Part shown: in pieces, positions 43,796 to 52,918 of the stretch
Layout: each line of letters opens with the position of its first letter
How positions within the stretch are numbered: position 1 is the first letter of the stretch
NCBI RefSeq assembly: GCF_900104145.1
Contig: NZ_FNLB01000006.1
Span: 4,544,723 to 4,608,722 of the forward strand
DNA: 64,000 bases
Source of the DNA: Pseudovibrio sp. Tun.PSC04-5.I4
GTDB taxonomy: Bacteria > Pseudomonadota > Alphaproteobacteria > Rhizobiales > Stappiaceae
Direction of reading: 5' to 3'
Translations under genes and position numbers: made by a program
Notes under the pieces: generated by a model
Told to the model about the DNA's origin: nothing
Database searches by the model: none
Seen by the model: the letters and a program-made list of their open reading frames with translations, nothing else

Positions 43796-46666
43796 ATGAC
43801 CCTGATCAAGGAAATCGATTTTGGTACACCGGCGTGCGTGTCGGAAAAGACTGTAACCCTTAATATAGACGGATTTGATGTCTCGGTTCCTGAGGGTACC
43901 TCAGTGATGCGCGCCTCTATGGAGGCTGGGATTCAGATTCCTAAGCTTTGCGCAACGGACATGGTTGATGCGTTCGGTTCCTGCCGTCTCTGTCTCGTTG
44001 AGGTTGAGGGACGCAGAGGCACGCCTTCGTCTTGCACGACGCCTGCGGCAGATGGGATGGTGGTGCGCACTCAGACCAGACGATTGAAAGACCTGCGCAA
44101 GGGCGTCATGGAGCTTTACATCTCCGACCACCCGCTTGATTGCCTGACCTGCGCCGCTAATGGCGATTGTGAATTGCAGGATATGGCTGGTGCGGTTGGC
44201 CTGCGTGATGTGCGTTACGGGGCTGAGGGGAATAACCACTTCAAAATGCGGGATGGCGGCGGCGAGATGAATGCTTGCTGGAAGCCAAAGGATGAGAGCA
44301 ATCCTTACTTCACGTATGATCCGGCAAAATGTATTGTCTGCTCGCGCTGCGTACGGGCCTGTGAGGAAGTGCAGGGCACGTTTGCGCTGACCATTGAGGG
44401 ACGCGGCTTTGACTCGCGCGTCTCTGCAAGTATGGGCGAGAACTTTCTGGAGTCTGAATGTGTTTCCTGTGGCGCCTGTGTTCAGGCCTGTCCAACGGGG
44501 ACCTTACAAGAAAAGTCCGTGATTGAGATTGGCCAGCCAGAACATTCGGTTGTAACGACCTGCGCTTATTGCGGTGTTGGTTGCTCTTTCAAAGCTGAAA
44601 TGCGCGGTGACGAACTGGTGCGTATGGTGCCCTACAAGGACGGCAAAGCCAATCACGGTCACTCCTGTGTCAAAGGTCGGTTTGCCTACGGTTACGCCTC
44701 TCATAAAGACCGCATTCTTAATCCGATGATCCGGGAGAGCATTGACCTACCATGGCGCGAAGTTTCCTGGGATGAAGCCTTAGGCTTTGCAGCTTCACGC
44801 TTACGCGGCATTCAGGAAAAGCATGGTCAGGATTCAATCGGCGTAATCACCTCTTCACGCTGTACCAATGAGGAAACGTTCCTCGTTCAAAAACTCACCC
44901 GTGCCGTGTTTGGCAACAACAACACGGACACTTGTGCCCGCGTTTGCCATTCGCCAACAGGGTATGGGCTGGGTCAGACTTTTGGAACGTCTGCCGGTAC
45001 TCAGGATTTTGATAGTGTTGAGCATTCCGATGTGGTTTTGGTGATTGGTGCGAACCCGACCGATGGTCATCCGGTATTCGGCTCTCGCTTGAAGAAACGA
45101 CTTCGTGAAGGTGGGAAATTGATCGTGATTGATCCACGCAGGATCGATCTGGTGAAGTCACCACATGTTGAGGCGGCGCACCATCTCCCTCTGAGACCTG
45201 GCACCAACGTGGCTGTTGTAACGGCGCTGGCTCATGTCATTGTGACTGAGGGGCTGTTTGATGAAACTTTCATTCGTGAACGGTGTGATTGGGATGAGTT
45301 TCAGGACTATGTGGAATTTGTAAAGGACACTGCCCACAGCCCGGAAGCTGTTGAGGCGTTGACTGGTGTTGCGGCGGACGAGATACGCGGTGCGGCAAGG
45401 CTTTATGCAACAGGTGGTAATGGAGCGATCTATTACGGCCTTGGTGTGACGGAACACAGTCAAGGATCGACTACGGTTATTGGTATTGCTAACCTTGCGA
45501 TGTTGACGGGGAATATCGGTAAGGTCGGCGTTGGCGTGAACCCGCTACGGGGTCAAAACAATGTGCAGGGGGCCTGCGATATGGGCTCATTCCCCCACGA
45601 GTTGCCGGGTTACAGACACGTCAACAATGCTGATGCTCGCGACATCTTTGAAAAACTATGGGATGTCACCATATCCGACGAGCCCGGCCTGCGTATCCCT
45701 AATATGCTTGATGCAGCAGTGGAAGGAAGCTTCAAAGGGCTCTACGTACAGGGCGAAGATATTCTTCAATCTGACCCGGATACTAAACATGTTTCTGCTG
45801 GTCTTGCAGCAATGGATTGCGTCATCGTGCATGATCTGTTTTTGAATGAGACTGCAAACTACGCGCATGTGTTTTTGCCGGGATCTACCTTTCTGGAGAA
45901 AGACGGGACCTTTACCAATGCAGAGCGACGTATCAACCGCGTGCGCAAGGTCATGGCACCAAAGAATGGTTATGCAGATTGGGAAGTAACCCAGCTGCTC
46001 GCAAATGCCATGGGCGGCGAGTGGAGCTACACTCACCCTTCGCAGATTATGGAAGAGGTGGCAGCCACAACCCCAAGCTTTGCCAATGTGACTTATGAGT
46101 TACTCGATCAGGTGGGATCAGTGCAGTGGCCGTGTAACGATGAGACCCCAGTAGGGTCGCCGGTCATGCATGTTGATGGTTTCGTACGAGGGAAGGGCCG
46201 TTTCATTCGGACTGACTACATTGCGACTGATGAAAAGACTGGGCCACGGTTCCCGCTGTTGCTGACGACGGGGCGTATCTTGAGCCAATACAATGTTGGC
46301 GCTCAGACACGGCGTACGGACAATGTGGTCTGGCATGAAGAGGATGTTCTGGAAATCCATCCCCATGATGCTGAAACACGCGGCGTTAAAGATGGTGACT
46401 GGGTTAAACTGGTAAGCCGATCAGGTGAAACGAGCCTTCGTGCACAAATCACAGATCGCGTTTCAACTGGTGTTGTTTACACGACCTTCCATCATCCGGG
46501 AACTCAGGCAAACGTCATCACCACCGATTACTCTGACTGGGCTACGAACTGCCCCGAATACAAAGTAACGGCAGTTCAGGTATCGCCCTCCAATGGCCCA
46601 ACGGAGTGGCAGGAGCAATATGAAGAACACAGTACCCGGTCGCGGCGGATTGAAGCTGCAGAATGA
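43796..46666 (+). CDS. fdsA: NAD-dependent formate dehydrogenase alpha (catalytic) subunit
   Basis: The 956-residue protein has, in order, an N-terminal [2Fe-2S] domain (CATDMVDAFGSCRLC), the His-Cys cluster HPLDCLTCAANGDCEL, two ferredoxin-type clusters (CIVCSRCVRACEE; CVSCGACVQACP) and the molybdopterin domain with CAYCGVGCSF. The molybdenum ligand is cysteine in DTCARVCHSPTGYGL, so this is the Cys, not selenocysteine, type. It binds bis-MGD and oxidises formate in the cytoplasm. Its stop overlaps fdhD. Confidence 0.97.
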   Translation: MTLIKEIDFGTPACVSEKTVTLNIDGFDVSVPEGTSVMRASMEAGIQIPKLCATDMVDAFGSCRLCLVEVEGRRGTPSSCTTPAADGMVVRTQTRRLKDLRKGVMELYISDHPLDCLTCAANGDCELQDMAGAVGLRDVRYGAEGNNHFKMRDGGGEMNACWKPKDESNPYFTYDPAKCIVCSRCVRACEEVQGTFALTIEGRGFDSRVSASMGENFLESECVSCGACVQACPTGTLQEKSVIEIGQPEHSVVTTCAYCGVGCSFKAEMRGDELVRMVPYKDGKANHGHSCVKGRFAYGYASHKDRILNPMIRESIDLPWREVSWDEALGFAASRLRGIQEKHGQDSIGVITSSRCTNEETFLVQKLTRAVFGNNNTDTCARVCHSPTGYGLGQTFGTSAGTQDFDSVEHSDVVLVIGANPTDGHPVFGSRLKKRLREGGKLIVIDPRRIDLVKSPHVEAAHHLPLRPGTNVAVVTALAHVIVTEGLFDETFIRERCDWDEFQDYVEFVKDTAHSPEAVEALTGVAADEIRGAARLYATGGNGAIYYGLGVTEHSQGSTTVIGIANLAMLTGNIGKVGVGVNPLRGQNNVQGACDMGSFPHELPGYRHVNNADARDIFEKLWDVTISDEPGLRIPNMLDAAVEGSFKGLYVQGEDILQSDPDTKHVSAGLAAMDCVIVHDLFLNETANYAHVFLPGSTFLEKDGTFTNAERRINRVRKVMAPKNGYADWEVTQLLANAMGGEWSYTHPSQIMEEVAATTPSFANVTYELLDQVGSVQWPCNDETPVGSPVMHVDGFVRGKGRFIRTDYIATDEKTGPRFPLLLTTGRILSQYNVGAQTRRTDNVVWHEEDVLEIHPHDAETRGVKDGDWVKLVSRSGETSLRAQITDRVSTGVVYTTFHHPGTQANVITTDYSDWATNCPEYKVTAVQVSPSNGPTEWQEQYEEHSTRSRRIEAAE

Positions 46667-47484
46667 GCATGGTCATGCATCGCACCTTTGAAGGTGCTGC
46701 TTACAAGCAAGGCCGCTTCTCTCCCGCACAGCGGGAACTGGCTGAGGAAACCGCCGTTGCGATCAGTTGCAACGGCAGTTCCCATGCTGTTCTGATGGCG
46801 ACGCCTGCTGATCTTGATGATCTCGTTATCGGCTTCTCCTTAGCTGAGCGGCTGGTGAGCAGCGTGGATGAGATTGAAGACATCAACAGGCTGGACTGTG
46901 AACGCGGCATTGACATGCAGGTGCGGTTTGTTTCCGATGTTGCGGGAAAACTTGCTGAGCGACGCCGGTCCATGGTTGGGCCGGTCGGATGTGGTTTATG
47001 CGGTATTGAAAGCCTCGATATGGCTATGCGTGATATTGAGCCTGTTTCAGCCGAGCTTTGTCTTTCTCCAGAGCAGATCGCAAATGCGGTTCATATGCTG
47101 ACAAAACAGCAAGTGCTGAATTTTAAAACACGTTCAGTTCATGCTGCTGGATGGTACCATCCTACCCGTGGCCTTGTGGCTGCGCGTGAAGATGTTGGTC
47201 GTCATAATGCACTCGATAAACTGATAGGTGCTCTTGCAAAGCGCGGGGAACACATCGCATCTGGTGCAATTGTTATGACGAGCCGGCTATCAATCGAATT
47301 GGTTCAAAAGGCTGCTGTTGCTGGTTGCGGAATGATCATTTCTATTTCTGCTCCGACGGCAATTGCTGTTGAGTTGGCGGACAAGGCCAATATTACGCTT
47401 GCAACTGTTGTCCGTGATGAAGATTTTGAACTTTTAACACACCCGCAAAGGGTTGCCGGAGGAGGGGAACACCATGTCGCCTGA
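46663..47484 (+). CDS. fdhD: Formate dehydrogenase accessory sulfurtransferase
   Basis: The 273-residue protein matches FdhD/FdsC: VGPVGCGLCGIESL holds the CxxC loop that carries sulfur to the molybdenum cofactor, with HAAGWYHP and REDVGRHNALDKLIGA as further family signatures. It sulfurates and binds bis-MGD before insertion into FdsA. It overlaps both fdsA and fdsD, consistent with one polycistronic message. Confidence 0.95.
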   Translation: MSMVMHRTFEGAAYKQGRFSPAQRELAEETAVAISCNGSSHAVLMATPADLDDLVIGFSLAERLVSSVDEIEDINRLDCERGIDMQVRFVSDVAGKLAERRRSMVGPVGCGLCGIESLDMAMRDIEPVSAELCLSPEQIANAVHMLTKQQVLNFKTRSVHAAGWYHPTRGLVAAREDVGRHNALDKLIGALAKRGEHIASGAIVMTSRLSIELVQKAAVAGCGMIISISAPTAIAVELADKANITLATVVRDEDFELLTHPQRVAGGGEHHVA

Positions 47485-47692
47485 CAAACTGATTTACATG
47501 GCCAACCAAATCGCCAGTTTTTTCAAGTACAAACCACATGAAGAAGCCGTGGCGGGTATTGCTGATCATATCAATAGCTTCTGGGAACCACGCATGCGTT
47601 CTCAGTTGTTCGCAATTCTCAAAACCGGAAGCACTGACCTGAGCCCACTTGTCGTAGATGCAGGATCAGCAATTCGCAAGCCAAAGGCATAG
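47474..47692 (+). CDS. fdsD: Formate dehydrogenase delta subunit
   Basis: A 72-residue protein (MSPDKLIYMANQIASFFKY, with IADHINSFWEPRMRSQL) typical of the small delta subunit that ends fds operons and supports assembly or stability. GGAGGAGGGG precedes ATG 47474, which lies inside the end of fdhD. Confidence 0.93.
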   Translation: MSPDKLIYMANQIASFFKYKPHEEAVAGIADHINSFWEPRMRSQLFAILKTGSTDLSPLVVDAGSAIRKPKA

Positions 47693-47739
47693 CTGAATTG
47701 GGAGCGTTTTGGGGTTGGGCGGTTAGGTTGTAACATCTG

Positions 47740-47945
47740 GCCCCACAAGTGGATATTGCGGATGCAACTCATCCCGCCAGTGCAGCTCTTTCCACGAATA
47801 GCTGCAAGGGCAACTTTCGCTTTAAAAGCCGGACTGTGGCGGCGACGGGGCCGTCTGCTCACAGTGTTTCCTGGTGGTGCATAATGTCAGTTTCTGGGGC
47901 GAATCTTGCTTCGCTCAACTGTCTAAACTCAGCGAGCCGGCTCTC
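47740..47945 (-). pseudogene. IS3-family OrfA fragment
   Basis: Minus-strand MSRRPRRRHSPAFKAKVALA with AIRG (47803-47862) is an OrfA N terminus, followed by unrelated sequence. The flank resembles 30720-30815, so both are relics of one IS type. Confidence 0.65.
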
Positions 47946-48196
47946 TTTTTGAGGGCCGGGGTTTTTGTATCTCTAAGCAAAGAGCCTGTTGTGCAGCGAT
48001 CATGTGGGGGGGGCTGTCATTCTGCACAGGGATATAGGCGGGTAAAACGAATGAACCCGTTGAAAAAACAATATAATTTTGAATAACCGGCTGAAAATAA
48101 TTTTGCACAGTGTTACGCAAAAACTATTCAAAATGGGCATGAAAGCGTGCATAAAGCGGTCAAAAATGCGCAGGCTTTTTGCATAGAGCAGAATTA
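47946..48196. other. Probable left end of the Mu-like prophage
   Basis: No gene. It contains a run of eight G near 48006, an inverted pair TTTTGAATA (about 48073) / TATTCAAAA (about 48125), and repeated TTTTGCA/GTGCATAA-like words between 48100 and 48175. Mu-type ends carry several transposase-binding sites next to the repressor gene, which fits, but I cannot fix the terminal dinucleotide. Confidence 0.4.
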
Positions 48197-48880
48197 TCAG
48201 CTGAAGCGATGCCCGCACCACACCACTTTTCCAATGATATGAAAATCCTGCAAATCAGCGCGCTTTAGTAGCTCTTTGTCGTGTATCGGATTTTGGCTGA
48301 TCACTTCAATGTCGCCTTGAAGGGTTGGGCGAAGGTACTTTACACGTGCCAGTCCGCCGTAAACAAACGCATAGACGCCATCGGACAGCGTATTGCGCTT
48401 TTTGTCGACCATCACCAGGTCGCCATCAGCGATGAGCGGATCCATGCTATCACCATCTGCAGTGAGGATAATCAGGCCATCGGTTGAAGTTTTGCCTAGC
48501 TTTCCGCCTAAAAAGCTTTTTGTGAATGGTATGTCTTCCATTTTCTCGATGCTATCGCCATTAAGAGCTCCGCTACCAGCGGCCAGACAAACGTCAACGC
48601 GCGGGATAGTAATAAATTTACCTTCAATCGATGCCAAAGGTAGATCTGCTCCACTGGTTTGTACCCCCTTCAATAACCAGTCTAGGGAAACCTTAGAGTA
48701 TTCCGATATACGAATTAAATGATCGTATTTCGGAATTTTACTCTCATTCCATATCCGATTGAAGGTTGCGCCAGGAATACCAACCTCTTTTGCCCAAACA
48801 AATGGGTCTTTCCCAGCCTTGGCAATCAACTCACCCAAACGACCTTGAAATTCATTTTCAATTTCGGACTTCAATTTCAA
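48197..48880 (-). CDS. Mu-like prophage repressor (CI/LexA type, S24 peptidase)
   Basis: The 227-residue protein has an N-terminal helix-turn-helix (WAKEVGIPGATFNRIWNESK) and a C-terminal S24 domain with the catalytic Ser in TADGDSMDPLIADGDLVMVD and Lys in DGVYAFVYGGLARVKYL. It should keep lytic genes off and be open to self-cleavage during DNA damage, unlike classical Mu c. It is divergent from the ner-like gene across 255 bp of operator DNA. Confidence 0.93.
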   Translation of the reverse strand: MKLKSEIENEFQGRLGELIAKAGKDPFVWAKEVGIPGATFNRIWNESKIPKYDHLIRISEYSKVSLDWLLKGVQTSGADLPLASIEGKFITIPRVDVCLAAGSGALNGDSIEKMEDIPFTKSFLGGKLGKTSTDGLIILTADGDSMDPLIADGDLVMVDKKRNTLSDGVYAFVYGGLARVKYLRPTLQGDIEVISQNPIHDKELLKRADLQDFHIIGKVVWCGHRFS

Positions 48881-49135
48881 AACTCCGAACTAAATTTCGG
48901 TAATGTATCCACACTTCAAAAATCAAATTTTGCGATTTAATATCAATAACTTGACGCAAATTTACGGAATAAAATCCGTTTTTGAACTCCGAAATCCATT
49001 TATGGAGTTGAAATGTCCATAAATGGAGATACAGTAACTCCATAAGCAACATGCAACCACATTATGCGGGTGCACAGGTTCAAGGTTCAAAAAAAACGGC
49101 TGCTGTAACAGACCGTTTTTAATGAGGATATTCCA
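48881..49135. promoter_or_regulatory. Early operator region of the Mu-like prophage
   Basis: Two dyads, TCCATTTATGGA (48995-49006) and TCCATAAATGGA (49016-49027), start 21 bp apart, followed by a half site ACTCCATAAG near 49038. ACTCCGAA also occurs at about 48886 and 48986, and a TTGACG -35-like hexamer near 48951. This is the expected place for repressor and Ner binding. Confidence 0.7.
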
Positions 49136-49459
49136 ATGGCTAAGCGCAATTCCCAAATGACTTGGGATGAACATACCATAAAGGCCGAGCTACATCGGCA
49201 TAGAATGACCATCGAGCAATTGGCCCGACAAAAAGAGGTCCACCGCAACACTCTTTCCAGAGCGCTTAAGACCGGAACCGGCATAGGTGCAAGTGTTATC
49301 TCTGAATTTCTTGGTATTCCAGTGGATGAGTTATGGCCTTGTCGAAAGATCCCCTCACCTCATGTGATCTACGATAGCGAATTGCACGGGCCTAGCGCAA
49401 GTCAGAAAAAGCTGCTGCATGCTGACACTCCTCTCTCCGAGGCAGAGGTGGCGGCATGA
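49136..49459 (+). CDS. Ner-like DNA-binding regulator
   Basis: The 107-residue protein has a Cro/Ner-type helix-turn-helix (HRMTIEQLARQKEVHRNTLS) and the Nlp-like ending WPCRK, as in Mu Ner (about 75 residues) with an extra tail. It is the first lytic gene opposite the repressor and would turn down early transcription. GAGGATATTCC precedes the ATG. Confidence 0.85.
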   Translation: MAKRNSQMTWDEHTIKAELHRHRMTIEQLARQKEVHRNTLSRALKTGTGIGASVISEFLGIPVDELWPCRKIPSPHVIYDSELHGPSASQKKLLHADTPLSEAEVAA

Positions 49460-49650
49460 GAACTGTTCCTCTGACACAGTGCGCTGCCCTGCGGTTTTAC
49501 AGCCGCTTTGATTATGGCGCAGGACATGACAATCACATCAAAGACATTGCAAGTGCGCTTGCCATTGGTGTGTTCACTTCAGCGTTTGTTCTTTGGGTCT
49601 GGGTATTGTGTGTGGCGGTGGCCTCTTACCGGGCGGGATACCCGCTATGA
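49456..49650 (+). CDS. Small single-span membrane protein
   Basis: A 64-residue protein with one hydrophobic segment (ALAIGVFTSAFVLWVWVLCV) near the C terminus. Its start overlaps the ner-like gene by four bases and its stop overlaps the next gene by four, so it is an operon member. Function unknown. Confidence 0.65.
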   Translation: MRTVPLTQCAALRFYSRFDYGAGHDNHIKDIASALAIGVFTSAFVLWVWVLCVAVASYRAGYPL

Positions 49651-50102
49651 GGACCATCCGTTGCCAACAAACTGATGATTTGCTGAACTGGCAGCCACCG
49701 CAGGTGGAAGCCCGTTTTGAGCCAGCGCGGGTTCGTTCCGCAACACCCTCCGGCAAGGTGTGCCGCACTCTTTCTGAAGCCATGAAAAAAGACGGACGCA
49801 GCCGTGAGGAGATTGCAGCAGCCCTGTCTGTACATCTTGGGGAATCTATCAGCCGTGACAGTCTGGATGCGTGGGCGAGCGAAGCGCGGGAAGCCAGCAA
49901 CATTTCCGGGTATCGCTTAATCAGTCTCATTTCCGTCTTGAAATCAAAAGAGTTGCTTAACGAGTTTCTGGCTCGCACGGACATGGTCGTGATTGACCGG
50001 AAGTACCTGCCACTCATTGAACGGCAGGTTATGGAAGAACAGAAAAAGCTCATCCAAAAGATGATCCGGCAAATAGATTATGAAATGAGGGGCCAGAAAT
50101 GA
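49647..50102 (+). CDS. Mu-like early protein with HTH and coiled-coil parts
   Basis: The 151-residue protein contains KVCRTLSEAMKKDGRSREEI and a helix-turn-helix-like AAALSVHLGESISRDSLDAW, then a C-terminal helical tail (PLIERQVMEEQKKLIQKMI). Proteins of this pattern occur in transposable phages just upstream of the transposase gene. No precise function is known to me. Confidence 0.75.
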   Translation: MRTIRCQQTDDLLNWQPPQVEARFEPARVRSATPSGKVCRTLSEAMKKDGRSREEIAAALSVHLGESISRDSLDAWASEAREASNISGYRLISLISVLKSKELLNEFLARTDMVVIDRKYLPLIERQVMEEQKKLIQKMIRQIDYEMRGQK

Positions 50103-50626
50103 AAGAGATCATGAGTTATAAGGATGGGCAAGCTGTTGTTGATAATCGGCATCTACATAAGGTGCAGCCAGAAGGTTCTGCACATCTCCAATCACCTCCC
50201 GATACTCTGCATCGGGGTGCAGATAAAAGTCAGCTTTTGAAAGTACAGCCGTCGCTTCAAAAACGATTTTTGCCGCGCTTGCAATGGCTGAAAACCGTTT
50301 CTCAAGATGGAGTTACGCTAGGAGCTTTTTTAGACGTCAAGGCGACTGCGTGGCGACCTTACGGACCAGCTCATTGTTTGCGAATGAGTAGACAAGAATT
50401 TACTGCTAGGCGTCTTCGGGGGAAGTTCGAAGCTGATCGGCGCACTCCTCTACCTGCAGTATTTTGCGAAATTCATCGACAATTTGTCTTGCTGCGCCAG
50501 CATACTTGGAAAGCGACATTTTCGGTTATCCTTTGCATCATTTGTGACAGCAACCCTAACGAAATCCGGCCATACTCTGACAGGCTTATCCGCATCTCCA
50601 TCTGGCGTAAATGGGGGCGGACATGA
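50099..50626 (+). CDS. Doubtful ORF between early gene and transposase
   Basis: The 175-codon frame overlaps the preceding gene and the transposase ATG by ATGA at both ends, the pattern of a real operon gene. The sequence is rich in Arg, Leu, His and Cys and I recognise nothing in it. The opposite strand reads protein-like in one frame (start ATG 50519 with AAGGAT before it; stop at 50109) but with four internal stops. One of the two may be a decayed gene. Confidence 0.4.
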   Translation: MKEIMSYKDGQAVVDNRHLHKVQPEGSAHLQSPPDTLHRGADKSQLLKVQPSLQKRFLPRLQWLKTVSQDGVTLGAFLDVKATAWRPYGPAHCLRMSRQEFTARRLRGKFEADRRTPLPAVFCEIHRQFVLLRQHTWKATFSVILCIICDSNPNEIRPYSDRLIRISIWRKWGRT

Positions 50627-52887
50627 GCGGAACAGTTCTAGCCCTGTTGGACAATGGGGCAAAGCGCGAGTGGTATAACGCTCAAGAACTTGCAGATATG
50701 CGATTACCAAATATACCTCTGACAGAGCGCGCTATTCAGTTGTTAGCTAAGCGCTCTGATTGGCAAACCTCCGGTTCTCTTGCCCGCAAACGTTCTGGCC
50801 GTGGCGGTGGCTGGGAATACCATATTGATCTGCTGCCGGAGCCAGCTCGCAAAGCGTTAGAAGCCCGCTTCAACATAGAGCGTCTTAACGCGGTTGTGAA
50901 TGTTGTGCAGACAAACGCACCCGCAAAAACAAAGGTGGCTCTTGCTGATGCCGATGGCGCTCAGCGCCGTGCTGCTGAAGCCCGCAAACAAATTTTGCAG
51001 ATGTTGGAACAACTGGTCATGCGCGGTATGGCCTATGACAAGGCCGTGTGTGACCTAGCCGTCAAGGTGAAAGTACTGCTGAGCCAAGAGGTGCTGACCC
51101 CGGATGAAAACCAGCTACTTGAGCTCGTTCGCACTGCCAAGGACAAGGGCACCGGGATCTCCCGCCGCGCTATTTACAACTGGCGCAAGGCGTTTAAGGA
51201 ATGCGGCTTTGCTGGCCTGATCCCCGGCAAACGTAAACAGGATGCGCTCAATGCTTCCCGTTACGAATGGGCGCCGGGCTTCCTGAAGTTTTATGCGGAC
51301 CCGCGCAAGCCAACGGTAGCATTGGCACTGGACCAGTACCGGGCCAGTCTGATTGAGCCCACACACGCTCCCAGTTACGATCAGGTGAAACGATATCTAA
51401 CGAAACTGAAGAAAGCAGACCCGATTGCTGCCTATAAGGGACGTGAAGGTGTACTGGCACTCAAAGCCCGCAAGGTCTATGTGAGCCGCTCTACTGAGGG
51501 GCTGGAGCCAACCGATATTTATACCGGTGATGGCAAAACGTTTGATGCCTTTGTCGCACATCCATTTTCGGGCAATCCAATGCGCCCGGAGATCACCTCA
51601 ATTCTGGATGTGGCGACCCGCAAATGTGTGGGCTACTCCATCGGGCTTAATGAAAAAGCCTATGACGTATCTGAAGCCCTGCGTAATGCCAGTATGTCGA
51701 ATGGTGTGGCAGCTATCTTCTACGTTGATAACGGTAAAGGTTACAAAAACCAGCTGCTGGATGAGGCTGCTGTGGGCATGTTAGCCCGCCTTGGTACGCA
51801 CAAAGAGCACAGCATCGCCTACAACTCACAGGCTCGCGGTGTTATCGAGCGGTTCAATGGATCAGTTTACACCCGCCTGGCAAAAACACTACCAAGCTAT
51901 ACAGGTACGGATCTGGACCGGGAAGCGGCTTTAAAGCTGCATAAGACCATCAAGAAAGACCTGAAGGAAAAAGGCGGTTCAGACCTTCTGATCAGCTGGA
52001 ATGGCTTCCTCAAAATCTTTGACAGCGCCCTGCAATATTACAATGAGCGCCCTCATTCTGGCCTTGCCGAGATGCGCGATCCAATCACCGGTCGCAAGCG
52101 GCGTATGTCGCCGAATGAATGCTGGGCTCAGTTTGAAGCAAATGACTTTCAGGCTGTGCGGCTTTGTCAGGAAGATGCGGACGATCTGTCCCGCCCTGCA
52201 GTTCGGCGCAAGGTTACTCGCGGTCTCGTTACCATTGAGACGAACCGCTACTTTGCTTTGGAGCTGGAGCGCTATGACCACCGTGAGGTTATGGTTTGCT
52301 ACGACATGCTTGATGCTCATCAGGTGTGGGTGCGTGAGCTTGATTATGTGGAAGGTGTTGAGACACCGGGCGCACTGATCTGCACTGCCAAGTTTGAGGG
52401 CAACAGCCAAGCCTACTTCCCCAAGCCGGTTATCGATACCGCCCGCGAGAAGAAGGCCAAGACGGCAACAAAGCGACTGGAAAACAGGTTACGCCGTGTC
52501 GAGCAGGAACAACGCCCCGGCTATCTCATGGAGCACTCCGGCGAGCAGCCAATGGAAGTGTTTGCCTCGGCTCCCGGCTTTGAAGCCAGTACTGATGCCG
52601 ACCTCGTTTCAGTCGTGATGGAACCACCAGCAAGGACGGAGAACGTCGTTCATTTGGCGGACCCGATTGAGGCACCAAAACCACAACCTATAACCAGATC
52701 CGGCAGGCCAGTATTTAAGTCCAAAGAAGAGCTTGCCGTTTGGGTCCTGGATAATCCTGAAAAGATGACTGATCTCGACAAAAAAATCCTGTCGGACTGT
52801 ATGACCAACAGGACTTATCTGGACCTATTTGAAGCGCTTGGCATCGACACAGATAGCCTTCGAACTCTCCTCCGTGCCGCTGCTTAA
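50623..52887 (+). CDS. Mu-type transposase A
   Basis: The 754-residue protein begins MSGTVLALLDNGAKREWYNA with the Mu-type N-terminal domain (WYNAQELADMRLPNIPLTER). The catalytic DDE core is visible: IYTGDGKTFDAFV, IFYVDNGKGYKN and RGVIERFNGSVYT. A beta-barrel domain (VTRGLVTIETNRYFALELER) and a tail contacting MuB follow. It binds the prophage ends and carries out replicative transposition. Full length, apparently active. Confidence 0.96.
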   Translation: MSGTVLALLDNGAKREWYNAQELADMRLPNIPLTERAIQLLAKRSDWQTSGSLARKRSGRGGGWEYHIDLLPEPARKALEARFNIERLNAVVNVVQTNAPAKTKVALADADGAQRRAAEARKQILQMLEQLVMRGMAYDKAVCDLAVKVKVLLSQEVLTPDENQLLELVRTAKDKGTGISRRAIYNWRKAFKECGFAGLIPGKRKQDALNASRYEWAPGFLKFYADPRKPTVALALDQYRASLIEPTHAPSYDQVKRYLTKLKKADPIAAYKGREGVLALKARKVYVSRSTEGLEPTDIYTGDGKTFDAFVAHPFSGNPMRPEITSILDVATRKCVGYSIGLNEKAYDVSEALRNASMSNGVAAIFYVDNGKGYKNQLLDEAAVGMLARLGTHKEHSIAYNSQARGVIERFNGSVYTRLAKTLPSYTGTDLDREAALKLHKTIKKDLKEKGGSDLLISWNGFLKIFDSALQYYNERPHSGLAEMRDPITGRKRRMSPNECWAQFEANDFQAVRLCQEDADDLSRPAVRRKVTRGLVTIETNRYFALELERYDHREVMVCYDMLDAHQVWVRELDYVEGVETPGALICTAKFEGNSQAYFPKPVIDTAREKKAKTATKRLENRLRRVEQEQRPGYLMEHSGEQPMEVFASAPGFEASTDADLVSVVMEPPARTENVVHLADPIEAPKPQPITRSGRPVFKSKEELAVWVLDNPEKMTDLDKKILSDCMTNRTYLDLFEALGIDTDSLRTLLRAAA

Positions 52888-52918
52888 CGCAACCAACCAA
52901 CCCTCAAGGAAATAACAG

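Noticed and set aside
44930..44960. Selenocysteine in formate dehydrogenase
   Set aside because: The molybdenum ligand codon is a normal cysteine codon (CARVCHSPT); no in-frame TGA is present.
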